DNA of 33,981 bases from an uncultured Methanobrevibacter sp. (lineage in GTDB: Archaea > Methanobacteriota > Methanobacteria > Methanobacteriales > Methanobacteriaceae): positions 1 to 33,981 of the forward strand of contig NZ_CAMJUE010000017.1 in the NCBI RefSeq assembly GCF_946408925.1. The letters are read 5' to 3'. This document shows, piece by piece, positions 25,238 through 33,975 of this stretch. The number at the start of each line of letters is the position of its first letter. Positions within the stretch are counted from its first letter, which is position 1. A model generated the notes under the pieces. It made no database searches and was not told the origin of the DNA. It saw only the letters and a program-made list of their open reading frames with translations. The position numbers and the translations under genes are program-made.

Positions 25238-25371
25238 ATGTCGGAAAGTATCTTCCACCCAAAGTTTTCCGAAGATTTGAAAAGTAAAAATGTTCGGACA
25301 TGACAGAAATAGACGCCCAAAAACCGAACAAACGAGACAAAATTAGAAAAATTTTAAACAAAATAATATAG
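25238..25371 (+). other. Two overlapping tiny ORFs in a GC-richer intergenic patch
   Basis: The 475-base gap 24992-25466 is very AT-rich except for about 25235-25345. Inside lie a 21-codon ORF (25238-25303, MSESIFHPKFSEDLKSKNVR...) and a 23-codon ORF (25300-25371, MTEIDAQKPNKRDKIRKILN...) that overlap by ATGA. The same patch has two 7-bp inverted repeats, TCGGAAA/TTTCCGA and TGTTCGG/CCGAACA. Three readings are open: coupled microproteins, one 43-codon gene broken by a frameshift, or a structured non-coding RNA. No ribosome-binding site is seen before the first ATG. The flanking parts of the gap hold only promoters for gdhA and the downstream gene. Confidence 0.35.
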
Positions 25372-25466
25372 AATTTTAAAAAGCATATTCCTTTATATAC
25401 TATAATCTATATATTAATATTAAAAATACAGTTAAAATAAATTTTTAATAAACAAAGTGATAAAAA

Positions 25467-25703
25467 ATGATAAGCAAAAGTCAATATGAAAACCTTAAGG
25501 AAAACTACTTGACCAAAAACAGATCAATGCACTCATTATATGTGGAGCTCAACAAAGAAAAGGAAGTTCCAAAACAAGTATTTTTCAATCTTATAAATCA
25601 GATAAGGCAGGAAGAAGGCCTAAACAAATTCTATACAAAAAAAGAAAAAAGAAAAAGTAATATTATAACACATTTGGACAAGTCTCCAAACTGTTATAAT
25701 TAA
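25467..25703 (+). CDS. Small basic hypothetical protein, 78 residues
   Basis: A short, predicted helical and strongly basic protein with an AGTGAT ribosome-binding site and a TATA box (TTTATATA, about 25392-25399) in the right places, so it is likely expressed. Residues about 5-50 ([20 protein letters not shown], then [17 protein letters not shown]) could form a helix-turn-helix-like unit, and the KKEKRKS stretch is suitable for nucleic-acid binding. No family is recognised. It is convergent with aRF1 and overlaps its end by four bases. Confidence 0.65.
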   Translation: MISKSQYENLKENYLTKNRSMHSLYVELNKEKEVPKQVFFNLINQIRQEEGLNKFYTKKEKRKSNIITHLDKSPNCYN

Positions 25704-26944
25704 TAATCAACATAATACCTTAAAACTGCTGCAATTCCACCAAATGCTCTGAAAATCTGCATTCCCTCTTCTGTTTCAGTGGAGATGAACTCAACATCAG
25801 TGTTCATTTCTTCAGCAAGTTCAACAAATTCATCATCCAAATCAATAGATTCCTGTTCTTTTAAATTTTCACCACAGTTAGGACATTTCTTGTGCAGGTT
25901 ATCCGCTTCGGCTTGTGTTTTTACAGTGATATTCTCTTCATGACCACAACCCTGACAGACGAATTTCTTGCGCATGCTGGTTAAATCTTCAGATAAAAGC
26001 AAAATGTCGACCGCACCCATAATAAGGTTACGTCTAACCTCATCCTCACCATATGAGGCAAGGCCTTTTTCCTTGATCAGTTCCTTGATAAATCTCTGAA
26101 CAAGTTTTTTCTCGTGCATTACATCAAGGTTTTCCAAATCGTCAGCTGATTTTGTGATGACCTCACGGATACCTTCCTCACCGGTGTATGAAGTGTCAAC
26201 AATGGAGATGACTTTGTCTTTCAATTCATATTGAAGATAATCTCCATCATAAAAATCCTTTTTGGTGAAACCCGGTCCTCCAAGAATGATTCCCTTCAAG
26301 TCATCCTTAAGCGGAAGATATGCCTCGTTCATATGATCTCCGATACGTTTTAAAAATTGATGAGCCAAATCTTCAATTACACGGTCAAACCTTCTCTGGG
26401 ACTGACCTCCAGCCTTGTGTTTTCCAGGAACACCACTTGTCAAATGACCAAGAATGGTTTCCTTTTTACCTTTCAAAGTACCATAAGTTGCTTCATTTCT
26501 GTCAATTACCGCAACACCGTAAACATCATGCTCCTCAATCATGTATTCAAGAGGTTCAACGAAGAATTCATTGTTACATTTGTACCAGTATGTCTGAACA
26601 GGTTCAGGTGGCTCCAGTACATATTTTTCCATCTTCTCAGTACCCGGACCGCCTTTAGGAATCATACCCACAAATAGAACCAAACCGTTTTCAGGAGGTT
26701 GTCTGTATAACTTGATACTTTCTAAAATAACTGCAATAGCAGACTGTACGTTTTTCCTTGTCTGTTTACTTTTAATGTTAGCACTCTGACCCATTTCATC
26801 TCTCATGTGCTTACCAACATCACTCAATTGTTTGGTTGGTGGAATGTAAACGGAAACAAGCTCGGTACCTCTGCCTCTTTTATTAGCCAATTCTTTTAAT
26901 GTCTTTTTAAATTCATATAATTCTTTTGATGATACGCTAGCCAT
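25700..26944 (-). CDS. prf1: Peptide chain release factor aRF1
   Basis: A 414-residue archaeal class I release factor that reads all three stop codons and triggers peptide release. Stop-codon recognition motifs are the NIKS loop at 56-59 and YxCxxxF at 121-127 (YKCNNEF). The catalytic GGQ is at 179-181 ([14 protein letters not shown]). The C-terminal domain carries a four-cysteine zinc ribbon (CQGCG ... CPNCG, about 331-360). Length is normal. It has its own promoter region upstream of the ATG and overlaps the small basic protein gene by four bases at the 3' end. Confidence 0.97.
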   Translation of the reverse strand: MASVSSKELYEFKKTLKELANKRGRGTELVSVYIPPTKQLSDVGKHMRDEMGQSANIKSKQTRKNVQSAIAVILESIKLYRQPPENGLVLFVGMIPKGGPGTEKMEKYVLEPPEPVQTYWYKCNNEFFVEPLEYMIEEHDVYGVAVIDRNEATYGTLKGKKETILGHLTSGVPGKHKAGGQSQRRFDRVIEDLAHQFLKRIGDHMNEAYLPLKDDLKGIILGGPGFTKKDFYDGDYLQYELKDKVISIVDTSYTGEEGIREVITKSADDLENLDVMHEKKLVQRFIKELIKEKGLASYGEDEVRRNLIMGAVDILLLSEDLTSMRKKFVCQGCGHEENITVKTQAEADNLHKKCPNCGENLKEQESIDLDDEFVELAEEMNTDVEFISTETEEGMQIFRAFGGIAAVLRYYVDY

Positions 26945-27052
26945 GTTATCCCAATAATAATTAAATTAATATAATAGATATAATTATATAATTACAAATA
27001 TAAATAAGTAATGAAAAAAACACTAAAATTCAGCATAATTTAAAGTGACACT

Positions 27053-28030
27053 ATGAAATGGAAAATTGGAAATGTGAAAATCGAAAATCAGGTGGTGCTT
27101 GCGCCCATGGCGGGAATCAGCGATTCGGCATTCAGAAGAATAGCCAAGGACATGGGCTGCGGATTATTGTCCACCGAAATGGTGTCAGACAAGGCATTGA
27201 TGTATAACAACTGGAAAACAAAAACTATGCTTTACATGACAGAAGCGGAAAGACCAATTTCCCAGCAGATTTTCGGAGCGGAAGCTGAATCATTCAAGAT
27301 AGCTGCAAGATACATTGAAGAGAACATGAAACCGGACATCATTGACATAAACATGGGATGTCCAGTCACCAAGGTTGCTGTCAAGGCAAATGCCGGAAGC
27401 GCACTTCTAAAACATCCTGATAAAGTGAAAGACATTGTTAGTGCAGTTGTCGATACTGTTGACCTGCCGGTAACGGTTAAAATCCGTAGCGGCTGGGACA
27501 ATCGCCACATAAATGCCCTTGAGATAGCAAAAATCATTGAAGATTGCGGCGCATCTGCAATAACGGTTCATCCCCGCACACGTGAGGACAGATATGGAGT
27601 AAAATCAAACTGGTCAATCATAAAAAAAATCAAGGACACCGTGTCAATACCTGTAATTGGAAACGGCGACATTTTCACATGCCATGACGCAAAGCGAATG
27701 ATTGATGAGACCGATTGTGATGCAATAATGATTGGCAGAGGAGTTCTTGGAAATCCCTGGCTGATTAAACAGTGCGTTGAGTATCTGGATGATGGAATCG
27801 AACCTGAAAAGATAAGCCTTGAAGAGAAAATTGAAATGATAAAAAGGCATGCTGAACTTTTAAGTGAAATCAGACCTGAAAAGGTGGCAATACATAAAAT
27901 GAGAACACATGCCGCATACTACCTGAAAGGACAGTACCGCAGTGTTGAAATAAAACCGAAACTGTTTAAAATGAATACAAAAGAGGAACTGTTCAGCCTG
28001 CTTGATGAGTATGTTGAGCTAATCAGCTAG
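27053..28030 (+). CDS. dus: tRNA-dihydrouridine synthase
   Basis: A 325-residue TIM-barrel flavoenzyme that reduces uridines in tRNA D-loops. Motifs are LAPMAGISDSAFRRI at the N-terminus, the catalytic Cys103 in DINMGCPVTKV, KIRSGW, the phosphate-binding VIGNGDIF, and IMIGRGVLGNPWL. The C-terminal helical RNA-binding domain follows (residues about 245-325). AGTGA precedes the ATG. It is divergent from aRF1, and its end overlaps the convergent gene by 12 bases. It resembles bacterial DusB in length and motif spacing; the exact modified position cannot be read. Confidence 0.93.
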   Translation: MKWKIGNVKIENQVVLAPMAGISDSAFRRIAKDMGCGLLSTEMVSDKALMYNNWKTKTMLYMTEAERPISQQIFGAEAESFKIAARYIEENMKPDIIDINMGCPVTKVAVKANAGSALLKHPDKVKDIVSAVVDTVDLPVTVKIRSGWDNRHINALEIAKIIEDCGASAITVHPRTREDRYGVKSNWSIIKKIKDTVSIPVIGNGDIFTCHDAKRMIDETDCDAIMIGRGVLGNPWLIKQCVEYLDDGIEPEKISLEEKIEMIKRHAELLSEIRPEKVAIHKMRTHAAYYLKGQYRSVEIKPKLFKMNTKEELFSLLDEYVELIS

Positions 28031-28987
28031 TTTCTCCCCGCCATACTTTTCAAACAGTTCCAAATCACCATCGGCAATCGTATTTATCTCAAGCAAATCC
28101 ATATCCGTTATATCCATTATCTCACGTGCCAGATGAACATAAGTGTCGGGATAGTCATTATATCCGAATATGTGCCATATGACATCATTTTCAAAAACCA
28201 TCTCCAAATACCAGTCATAACCTTCCAAATCATCGGGATCACGTTCATTTGACTTTTTGTGGTATTCATCAAAAATCCACATGTAGACATGGTATTTTCC
28301 AAGCAGTTTTAAAATCAATTCCCTATTTTCGCCGTCCAAATCCTTTTCAATATATCCGTGAATTGAATTATCCGAAAAATTAACTATCAATCTTGGATTT
28401 GGAAGTTCATAGGGATAAGTCTGATAGTGTCCGAATTCAATGGATTTGATATCCAATTTCCCATCAGCATAAACCCCGTCCGGGCGAATGTCATAATATA
28501 AAGGTGTTGCCAAATGCCTTTGATGATTCAGATGCAGTACGTCAAATTTGAACAGATTCTTTAAAATCTCTCCAAATTGAATCCATTTTTGAGGATAATT
28601 GTTTTTGAAGCTGTATTCCTCATAATTGTCTGTCGAATAAATTATGACATTGCAGGAGTATATCCGGTCAATCTTTTCAAAATAGGAAAATTCCTCAGAT
28701 TCAAAATCCCTGAACAGTTCCAGATTGTTAAAGTCATGCAGAAACCGGTCAATATCGCCATCAGACATCCTATGAATCTGACTGGTCATCCTGCGCCTCA
28801 AATCAACAAGTATATCAATCCATGAATCATCACACAGAGGACTTTCACTTAAAAACTTATCACCACTTCCGCGCTCGGAAATCTTATAATAAGCATTCCT
28901 GTTGACCAGATCTATTGTGAAACATTCATAATGGCGGTTCAACCGTTTGAAATTGAATCTTTGGGTGATTTCTATTTTTTCAATCAT
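28019..28987 (-). CDS. Uncharacterised protein with apparent internal duplication
   Basis: A 322-residue soluble acidic protein I do not recognise. Two halves look alike: residues about 115-155 (YSTDNYEEYSFKNNYPQKW, then a helix ending FKFDVL) and about 265-300 (ENDVIWHIFGYNDYPDTYV, then a helix ending TDMDLL). In both, two beta strands, an N-x-YP turn and a helix follow one another, and a longer helical part precedes each. This suggests two copies of an alpha/beta domain. There are no catalytic motifs, signal peptide or membrane helices. A TATA-like TATATTAA lies at about 29011-29018, with no Shine-Dalgarno, so it is probably leaderless. It is convergent with dus, with a 12-base overlap. Confidence 0.7.
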   Translation of the reverse strand: MIEKIEITQRFNFKRLNRHYECFTIDLVNRNAYYKISERGSGDKFLSESPLCDDSWIDILVDLRRRMTSQIHRMSDGDIDRFLHDFNNLELFRDFESEEFSYFEKIDRIYSCNVIIYSTDNYEEYSFKNNYPQKWIQFGEILKNLFKFDVLHLNHQRHLATPLYYDIRPDGVYADGKLDIKSIEFGHYQTYPYELPNPRLIVNFSDNSIHGYIEKDLDGENRELILKLLGKYHVYMWIFDEYHKKSNERDPDDLEGYDWYLEMVFENDVIWHIFGYNDYPDTYVHLAREIMDITDMDLLEINTIADGDLELFEKYGGEKLAD

Positions 28988-29082
28988 TAATTAAAATATT
29001 GTTTACAAGTTTAATATATCTTCGTGAAAATTTTAAAAACATTTATTAATAATCATTTGTAATTATTAAAGTAAGTGATAGT

Positions 29083-29607
29083 ATGATTAGAAGATGCCCA
29101 CAATGTGGTAGTGCAAGTGACGATATGTATGGTTTTTGTATAAAATGCGGATATGAATTTCCAAAAATAGAAAACAGTGCAGATGCCTGTCCGTTATGCG
29201 GATTCAATAATCCTGATGAAGCAGATTATTGTGTTAAATGCGGCACTCCATTGGTTTTTAGAAAACAGTTTCAGGGAGACCCGAACAGCAACATGAATCC
29301 GATTGTCATTAAAAAGGAAATTTCAAGCAATGCTACAGAATACAATCAGAACAGAACTAGCCGATGGCTAATAATATTCGGTTACCTCTTCTCAATTCTT
29401 GGAGGAATTCTTGGACTGATCATTGCGATTTATTTATCAACCAGAAAAGATCCCGTTGCAAGAAAACACGGACATATCCAACTGGCGATTTTCATATTCT
29501 ACATAGCCCTGATTGCAATTCTTTTTGCAACCGGAAATATCCCATCAGATGCACTCGCACAATACAATCAGCTATTGTCCGGAAATCTTACCGCGCTTAA
29601 TAGGTAA
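29083..29607 (+). CDS. Double zinc-ribbon membrane protein
   Basis: A 174-residue protein with two N-terminal zinc ribbons: Cys5/Cys8/Cys19/Cys22 and Cys36/Cys39/Cys50/Cys53, each a CxxC...CxxC unit. A polar linker follows, then two membrane helices (about 94-118 and 129-151). Zinc ribbons at the N-terminus of small membrane proteins are frequent in methanogens; the function is unknown. AAGTGAT precedes the ATG. Its last 36 bases overlap the end of the convergent RimI-like gene. Confidence 0.85.
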   Translation: MIRRCPQCGSASDDMYGFCIKCGYEFPKIENSADACPLCGFNNPDEADYCVKCGTPLVFRKQFQGDPNSNMNPIVIKKEISSNATEYNQNRTSRWLIIFGYLFSILGGILGLIIAIYLSTRKDPVARKHGHIQLAIFIFYIALIAILFATGNIPSDALAQYNQLLSGNLTALNR

Positions 29608-30027
29608 ATACATTATCATGGCCCCATCACCATCCTCGTAATACCCTGGAACCACTCGGTCGATTATAAAGTTGAATGTCTTATAAAATTCAATCGCAGC
29701 GGTGTTATTCTCATTTACTTCCAAATAAATTGCATCGATTTTAAGCATTGACAGAATGGAGATTGCCTTGACCAAAAGGTGTGTTCCGGCTTTAAGACGT
29801 CGGTAATTTTTATCAACAGCGATTGATATGATATGTCCCTGATTTTCGTATTTAATCCAGAAAATCACATATCCGATAACATAGCCATCATCTTCAGCCA
29901 CCAGAAAACCCACACCCATCTCATATAACTGCTGAAACATGTTAATGCCATATGATTGGTTGAATGACATGTTTTCAATTTCATAGACTCTTTTTAAATC
30001 GGTGGGTTTGAATTTTCTAATAATCAT
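29572..30027 (-). CDS. rimI: RimI-like GNAT N-acetyltransferase
   Basis: A 151-residue GNAT enzyme close to archaeal RimI/Ard1, which acetylate protein N-termini. MIIRKFKPTDLKRVYEIENMSF is the usual start, followed by GYVIGYVIFWIKYENQGHIISIAVD, a slightly altered acetyl-CoA loop NYRRLKAGTHLLVKA (the family has R/Q-x-x-G-x-G/A), and YLEVNENNTAAIEFYKTFNF. The start at 30027 gives this N-terminus; an ATG 24 bases upstream is less likely. No Shine-Dalgarno is visible, suggesting a leaderless mRNA. The 3' end overlaps the zinc-ribbon gene by 36 bases. Confidence 0.85.
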   Translation of the reverse strand: MIIRKFKPTDLKRVYEIENMSFNQSYGINMFQQLYEMGVGFLVAEDDGYVIGYVIFWIKYENQGHIISIAVDKNYRRLKAGTHLLVKAISILSMLKIDAIYLEVNENNTAAIEFYKTFNFIIDRVVPGYYEDGDGAMIMYLPIKRGKISGQ

Positions 30028-30108
30028 ACTAAAATAAATTATAAAACACAATATATTTAAAAGTTAAGATATATTCTAAATTTTTAACTAAACTTTTTAT
30101 AAAGAGTG

Positions 30109-30516
30109 ATGACGAATATTAATAATATGTGGGATGATTTTGCAGACTATATTTTAAATGAAGTTGGAGACAATGAAGTTAAAATTGCCGAGATTGGAGT
30201 GGGCAAATTTGACAGGATTGCTGAAAAACTATCCAGTAAAGAAAATATCACATTAATTAAAACCGACATACTCCCAAAGGACTCAAGCGTAGTTAAAGAT
30301 GATATCACAAATCCGAATTTGAGCCTGTATGAAAACACAGACATCATCTATTCAATAAGACCTCCAAGCGAACTTCAGCCATATCTGGTCAATCTGGCAA
30401 GAAAAATCGGCTCACAGCTAATCATAAAGCCCCTGACCAATGAAGATTTAAATACTCCAAAAGTTAATATGAAATTAAAAAATCATAACAGGGCGAGTTT
30501 CTATATTCTGAAGTGA
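30109..30516 (+). CDS. UPF0146 family protein
   Basis: A protein of about 135 residues in a methanogen-conserved family. It has a truncated methyltransferase-like Rossmann core: EIGVGKFDRIAEKL corresponds to the AdoMet glycine loop, KTDILPKD and VKDDITNP follow, then IYSIRPPSELQPYL. The activity is not known. The start is uncertain: GTG 30106 and ATG 30109 overlap a GTGAT ribosome-binding site, and ATG 30127 would fit a leaderless mRNA from a TATA box at about 30094-30101. Four bases separate it from the P-type ATPase, so it is in one transcript with it and probably with cobK. Confidence 0.82.
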   Translation: MTNINNMWDDFADYILNEVGDNEVKIAEIGVGKFDRIAEKLSSKENITLIKTDILPKDSSVVKDDITNPNLSLYENTDIIYSIRPPSELQPYLVNLARKIGSQLIIKPLTNEDLNTPKVNMKLKNHNRASFYILK

Positions 30517-30520
30517 TCAT

Positions 30521-32929
30521 ATGAGCAGTGAAATACAAGGTCTGACAACACAGGAAGCCATTGAAAGGCAAAATAAATACGGTTTAAACAAGCTTGATGA
30601 GAAAAAACCGACACCGTTAATTGTTCTGTTCCTATCCCAATTTGTAGACATTCTAATCGGACTTTTGCTGGTTGCAGCAGTTGCAGCATATGCAATTGGT
30701 GATGTCATTGATGCAGGAGTCATCATTCTTGCAGTGCTGCTGAATGTGATAATGGGATTCATTCAGGAATACCGTTCCAGAAAGGCAATGGAAAGCCTTA
30801 AAAGCCTAATCGTTAAAACGGCAGTAGTTAAAAGGGACGGTGAAATCACAGAAATCAACTCAGAGGAGCTGACCGTTGATGATATTGTGATTCTGGATGA
30901 AGGAAACAAGGTGCCTGCAGATTTATTATTGATTGAAGTCAATGATTTAAGTTGTGATGAATCCTCACTTACCGGAGAATCAGAGGCAATAAGAAAAGAA
31001 GTTGATGATGAAGTCTATATGGATTCCAACATCATTTCAGGAAACGCAGTAGGAATTGTCAAAAGCATTGGAATGCAGACAGAAATCGGAAAAATTGCTC
31101 AGATTGTCCAGGAGGAGGATGAAGACACTCCCCTTAAAACAAAGGTGGGAAACCTTGGAAAGACATTGTCCATAATTGCAATAATCGTCTGTATTGCGAT
31201 TTTTGCATTGGAGCTGTTTAAGGGAATTCCTCTTGTTGAAACATTCATGACTGCAGTATCCCTTGCGGTTGCAGCCATTCCGGAAGGCCTTCCTGCAGTT
31301 TTGACACTGACACTTGCACTTGGAATGTCACAGATGGCAAAATCAAATGCACTGGTTCGCAAATTGCTGTCTGTCGAAACCCTGGGATCATGTACAATAA
31401 TCTGCAGTGACAAGACAGGTACCCTAACCGAAAACAGAATGACTGTGGTTGACAGTTTTTACAGCAATGAGTCAAAAACCTTGGAGATAGGAAAACTGTG
31501 CAACAATGCCGTCATCAACAATGGCGAAGTTATAGGCGATCAGACTGACGGTGCGATTCTAAAGTTCTGCAAATCATCTGAAATTGAGCTTGAAAGAATT
31601 GATGAAATTCCACTTGACAGCAATCGTAAAATGATGACTACCATACATATCCTAAATGATGAATCCAATATTGTTTTGACAAAAGGTGCACCAGAAATAA
31701 TTCTGGACAAATGTAAACACATAGATAATAATGGAAGTATAAATATTCTTGATGCTGAAAACAAGGAAATGATACTTGAAAAAATTGATGAAATGAGTGA
31801 CAATGCATTGAGAGTGATAGGATTTGCATACAAAATTGAAGATGACAGTGACCCTGAGGAAAATCTGATTTTCACCGGACTGCTCGGACTGATAGATCCT
31901 CCAAAAGAAGGTGCTAAAGAGGCTGTAAGAGACTGCCTAAAAGCCGGAATCAAAGTTAAAATGATTACCGGAGACTATGAAAAGACAGCCAATGCAATTG
32001 CAAAAGACCTTGGAATCCTAACCAACGGAAGAACAATTACCGGAGAGGAATTGAGCAGACTTTCAAAAGAGGAATACCTTGAAATCGCTGATGACATTCA
32101 AGTATATGCAAGAGTGAAACCGACACAGAAAATGAGAATTGTCGAAGCCCTCAAAGAGTCAGACAACATTGTTGCCATGACAGGCGATGGTGTGAATGAT
32201 GCTCCGGCACTTAAAAAGGCATCAATTGGTGTGGCAATGGGTGACGGAACAGATGTTGCCAAAGAATCCGCAGACATGATTCTTCAGGACAACGATTTTA
32301 CAACAATAGTTAAAGCAGTGAAAGAAGGCCGTAAAATCTATGACAACATCAAAAGATTTGTCAAGTTTCAGGTTTCAACAAATGTCGGCGCAATATTGAC
32401 CATTATTGGAACTTCACTACTGAACCTTCCGCTTCCGTTCAATCCGGTGCAACTGTTATGGTTAAATATCGTAATGGACGGACCGCCGGCACAGACATTG
32501 GGCATAGAAGGTGCCGAAAAGGACTTGATGCATCGTCCACCTGAAACAGGAGATATTTTAACCAGAAAAACATTGACTGAAATACTGCTTTCAGGAATTG
32601 TGATGGCAATCGGAACCATAATTGTGTTTTTCTATGAATTAAACGCAGCACACTCAGAGCAAAAAGCTATGACCGTTGCATTTACACTGTTTGTAATGTA
32701 TCAGTTATTTAATGCATATAACAGAAAAGCGAATTCCGATGAGTCAAGCAGATCCCTGTACATAGCGATTTTGATTTCATTTGCCTTGCAGGTTTTAATC
32801 ATATATATCCCACAGCTGCAAATCATATTCAGAACAACCTCAATCAATTTATTTGACTGGGCGATAATTATAATTGTATCATTTACCATTGTGATTGCAG
32901 ATAAGTTAATGAAAAAAGTGATAAAATGA
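30521..32929 (+). CDS. P-type cation ATPase, Ca2+-transporting type
   Basis: An 802-residue P2-type ATPase. The actuator motif is TGES (151-154), M4 has PEGLP (254-258), the phosphorylated aspartate is Asp297 in DKTGT, and the hinge is GDGVNDAP from 555. M6 carries Asn649 and Asp653 (NIVMDGPPAQTLG), matching the calcium site II residues of SERCA and PMCA. The M5 region (RFVKFQVSTNVGAI) lacks the SERCA site I glutamate, so one Ca2+ per ATP, or another cation such as Mn2+, is likely. Ten membrane helices are expected. It begins four bases after UPF0146 (GTGATC upstream) and overlaps cobK by ATGA, so the three genes form an operon. Confidence 0.92.
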   Translation: MSSEIQGLTTQEAIERQNKYGLNKLDEKKPTPLIVLFLSQFVDILIGLLLVAAVAAYAIGDVIDAGVIILAVLLNVIMGFIQEYRSRKAMESLKSLIVKTAVVKRDGEITEINSEELTVDDIVILDEGNKVPADLLLIEVNDLSCDESSLTGESEAIRKEVDDEVYMDSNIISGNAVGIVKSIGMQTEIGKIAQIVQEEDEDTPLKTKVGNLGKTLSIIAIIVCIAIFALELFKGIPLVETFMTAVSLAVAAIPEGLPAVLTLTLALGMSQMAKSNALVRKLLSVETLGSCTIICSDKTGTLTENRMTVVDSFYSNESKTLEIGKLCNNAVINNGEVIGDQTDGAILKFCKSSEIELERIDEIPLDSNRKMMTTIHILNDESNIVLTKGAPEIILDKCKHIDNNGSINILDAENKEMILEKIDEMSDNALRVIGFAYKIEDDSDPEENLIFTGLLGLIDPPKEGAKEAVRDCLKAGIKVKMITGDYEKTANAIAKDLGILTNGRTITGEELSRLSKEEYLEIADDIQVYARVKPTQKMRIVEALKESDNIVAMTGDGVNDAPALKKASIGVAMGDGTDVAKESADMILQDNDFTTIVKAVKEGRKIYDNIKRFVKFQVSTNVGAILTIIGTSLLNLPLPFNPVQLLWLNIVMDGPPAQTLGIEGAEKDLMHRPPETGDILTRKTLTEILLSGIVMAIGTIIVFFYELNAAHSEQKAMTVAFTLFVMYQLFNAYNRKANSDESSRSLYIAILISFALQVLIIYIPQLQIIFRTTSINLFDWAIIIIVSFTIVIADKLMKKVIK

Positions 32930-33711
32930 AGATATTTTTGCTTGGCGGAACAAAAGATTCCATAAATATAATAGACCACATCAAAAAAAATTATGAGAGT
33001 TATATTTTAACAACAACCACCACAGAATATGGTGCAAAATTGGCAATTGAAGGTGGAAGCGATGAAACAATCGCACGTCCACTTCCAAAAGATGAAATAA
33101 TCAAAATTATAACTGAAAATAGCTTTGATATTTTAATTGATGCCACACATCCTTTTGCATCACACATCACCCAAACCAGCGTAAGCATTGCACATGAGTT
33201 GAAAATACCATATATGCGCTTTGAAAGGCCTGCCACAAACCTGAAAAATATAGAAACATCCCATATACACTACGTAAACTCATTTGACGAAGCGGGAAAA
33301 TTGATCAGAAATGAGTTTCTTAGCGGAAATATACTGCATTTTGCAGGAGCAAACACAATGGAAGAAATATTAAAATATGTTTCAGTTGACAGATTCTACC
33401 CAAGAATCCTGAAGGTGGAAAGCTCAATAGAAAAATGCAAAAAACTTGGAATTGATCCGTCACACATAATACCTATGAACGGTGCGGCAAGCCTTGAAGA
33501 AAACATCAAACTGATGGAGAAATATGATGCCAGTGTAATGATTACCAAGGAAAGCGGCGAAGTGGGTGGAGTAATTGAAAAAATTGAAGCTGCAAATGAG
33601 AGTAATGTTGCTGTGGTAATGATACAAAGACCAAAAATTGATGAATTGAAGAAAAATGATATTGTATCCAATCTTGATGAATTGGATATTAAATTAAAAA
33701 ACTTTTTTTAA
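32926..33711 (+). CDS. cobK: Precorrin-6A / cobalt-precorrin-6A reductase
   Basis: A 261-residue reductase of corrin ring synthesis, CobK/CbiJ family. The N-terminus KIFLLGGTKDS is the NADPH loop, followed by TTTTTEYGAKLA and the diagnostic DATHPFASHITQT and PYMRFERP blocks; the C-terminal half has MITKESGEVGGVIEKIEAA. It reduces the macrocycle in the anaerobic pathway that supplies the corrinoid of MtrA-type proteins. The start codon overlaps the ATPase stop (ATGA), so expression is coupled to that gene, although no metabolic link between them is evident. Confidence 0.93.
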   Translation: MKIFLLGGTKDSINIIDHIKKNYESYILTTTTTEYGAKLAIEGGSDETIARPLPKDEIIKIITENSFDILIDATHPFASHITQTSVSIAHELKIPYMRFERPATNLKNIETSHIHYVNSFDEAGKLIRNEFLSGNILHFAGANTMEEILKYVSVDRFYPRILKVESSIEKCKKLGIDPSHIIPMNGAASLEENIKLMEKYDASVMITKESGEVGGVIEKIEAANESNVAVVMIQRPKIDELKKNDIVSNLDELDIKLKNFF

Positions 33712-33720
33712 AATATATTA

Positions 33721-33804
33721 CGCCGAGACTGGGATTTGAACCCAGGCGAGGATAACCTCACAGGATTTCAAGTCCTGCGCCTTACCAGACTAGACTATCT
33801 CGGC
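33721..33804 (-). tRNA. tRNA-Ser(UGA), copy 1
   Basis: An 84-base serine tRNA. Acceptor GCCGAGA pairs with TCTCGGC, and the discriminator base is G. The anticodon arm is CAGGA-CTTGAAA-TCCTG with anticodon TGA, the T arm contains GGTTCAAATCC, and a long variable arm GAGG-TTAT-CCTC is typical of type II serine tRNAs. CCA is not encoded. It reads UCA codons. The upstream flank TCATAT is shared with copy 2. Confidence 0.95.
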
Positions 33805-33891
33805 ATATGAAAAGGAATATTTAATTAAAATTAATGCAAAAATAGAAAATTACATTAAACAACTTTTTTTAAAAATAGATTTAAAGATAAA

Positions 33892-33975
33892 CGCCGAGAC
33901 TGGGATTTGAACCCAGGCGAGGGAACCCTCACAGGATTTCAAGTCCTGCGCCTTACCAGACTAGACTATCTCGGC
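33892..33975 (-). tRNA. tRNA-Ser(UGA), copy 2
   Basis: A second 84-base tRNA-Ser with the same acceptor, D, anticodon and T arms as copy 1, 171 bases away. The only differences are in the variable arm, GAGG-GTTC-CCTC instead of GAGG-TTAT-CCTC. The anticodon is TGA. CCA is not encoded. The window ends six bases upstream of it, within the flank shared with copy 1, so further copies beyond the window cannot be excluded. Confidence 0.95.

Noticed and set aside
31540-31953. 137-codon minus-strand ORF opposite the P-type ATPase
   Set aside because: It is a serine/leucine/isoleucine-rich shadow of the ATPase nucleotide-binding domain and resembles no family.
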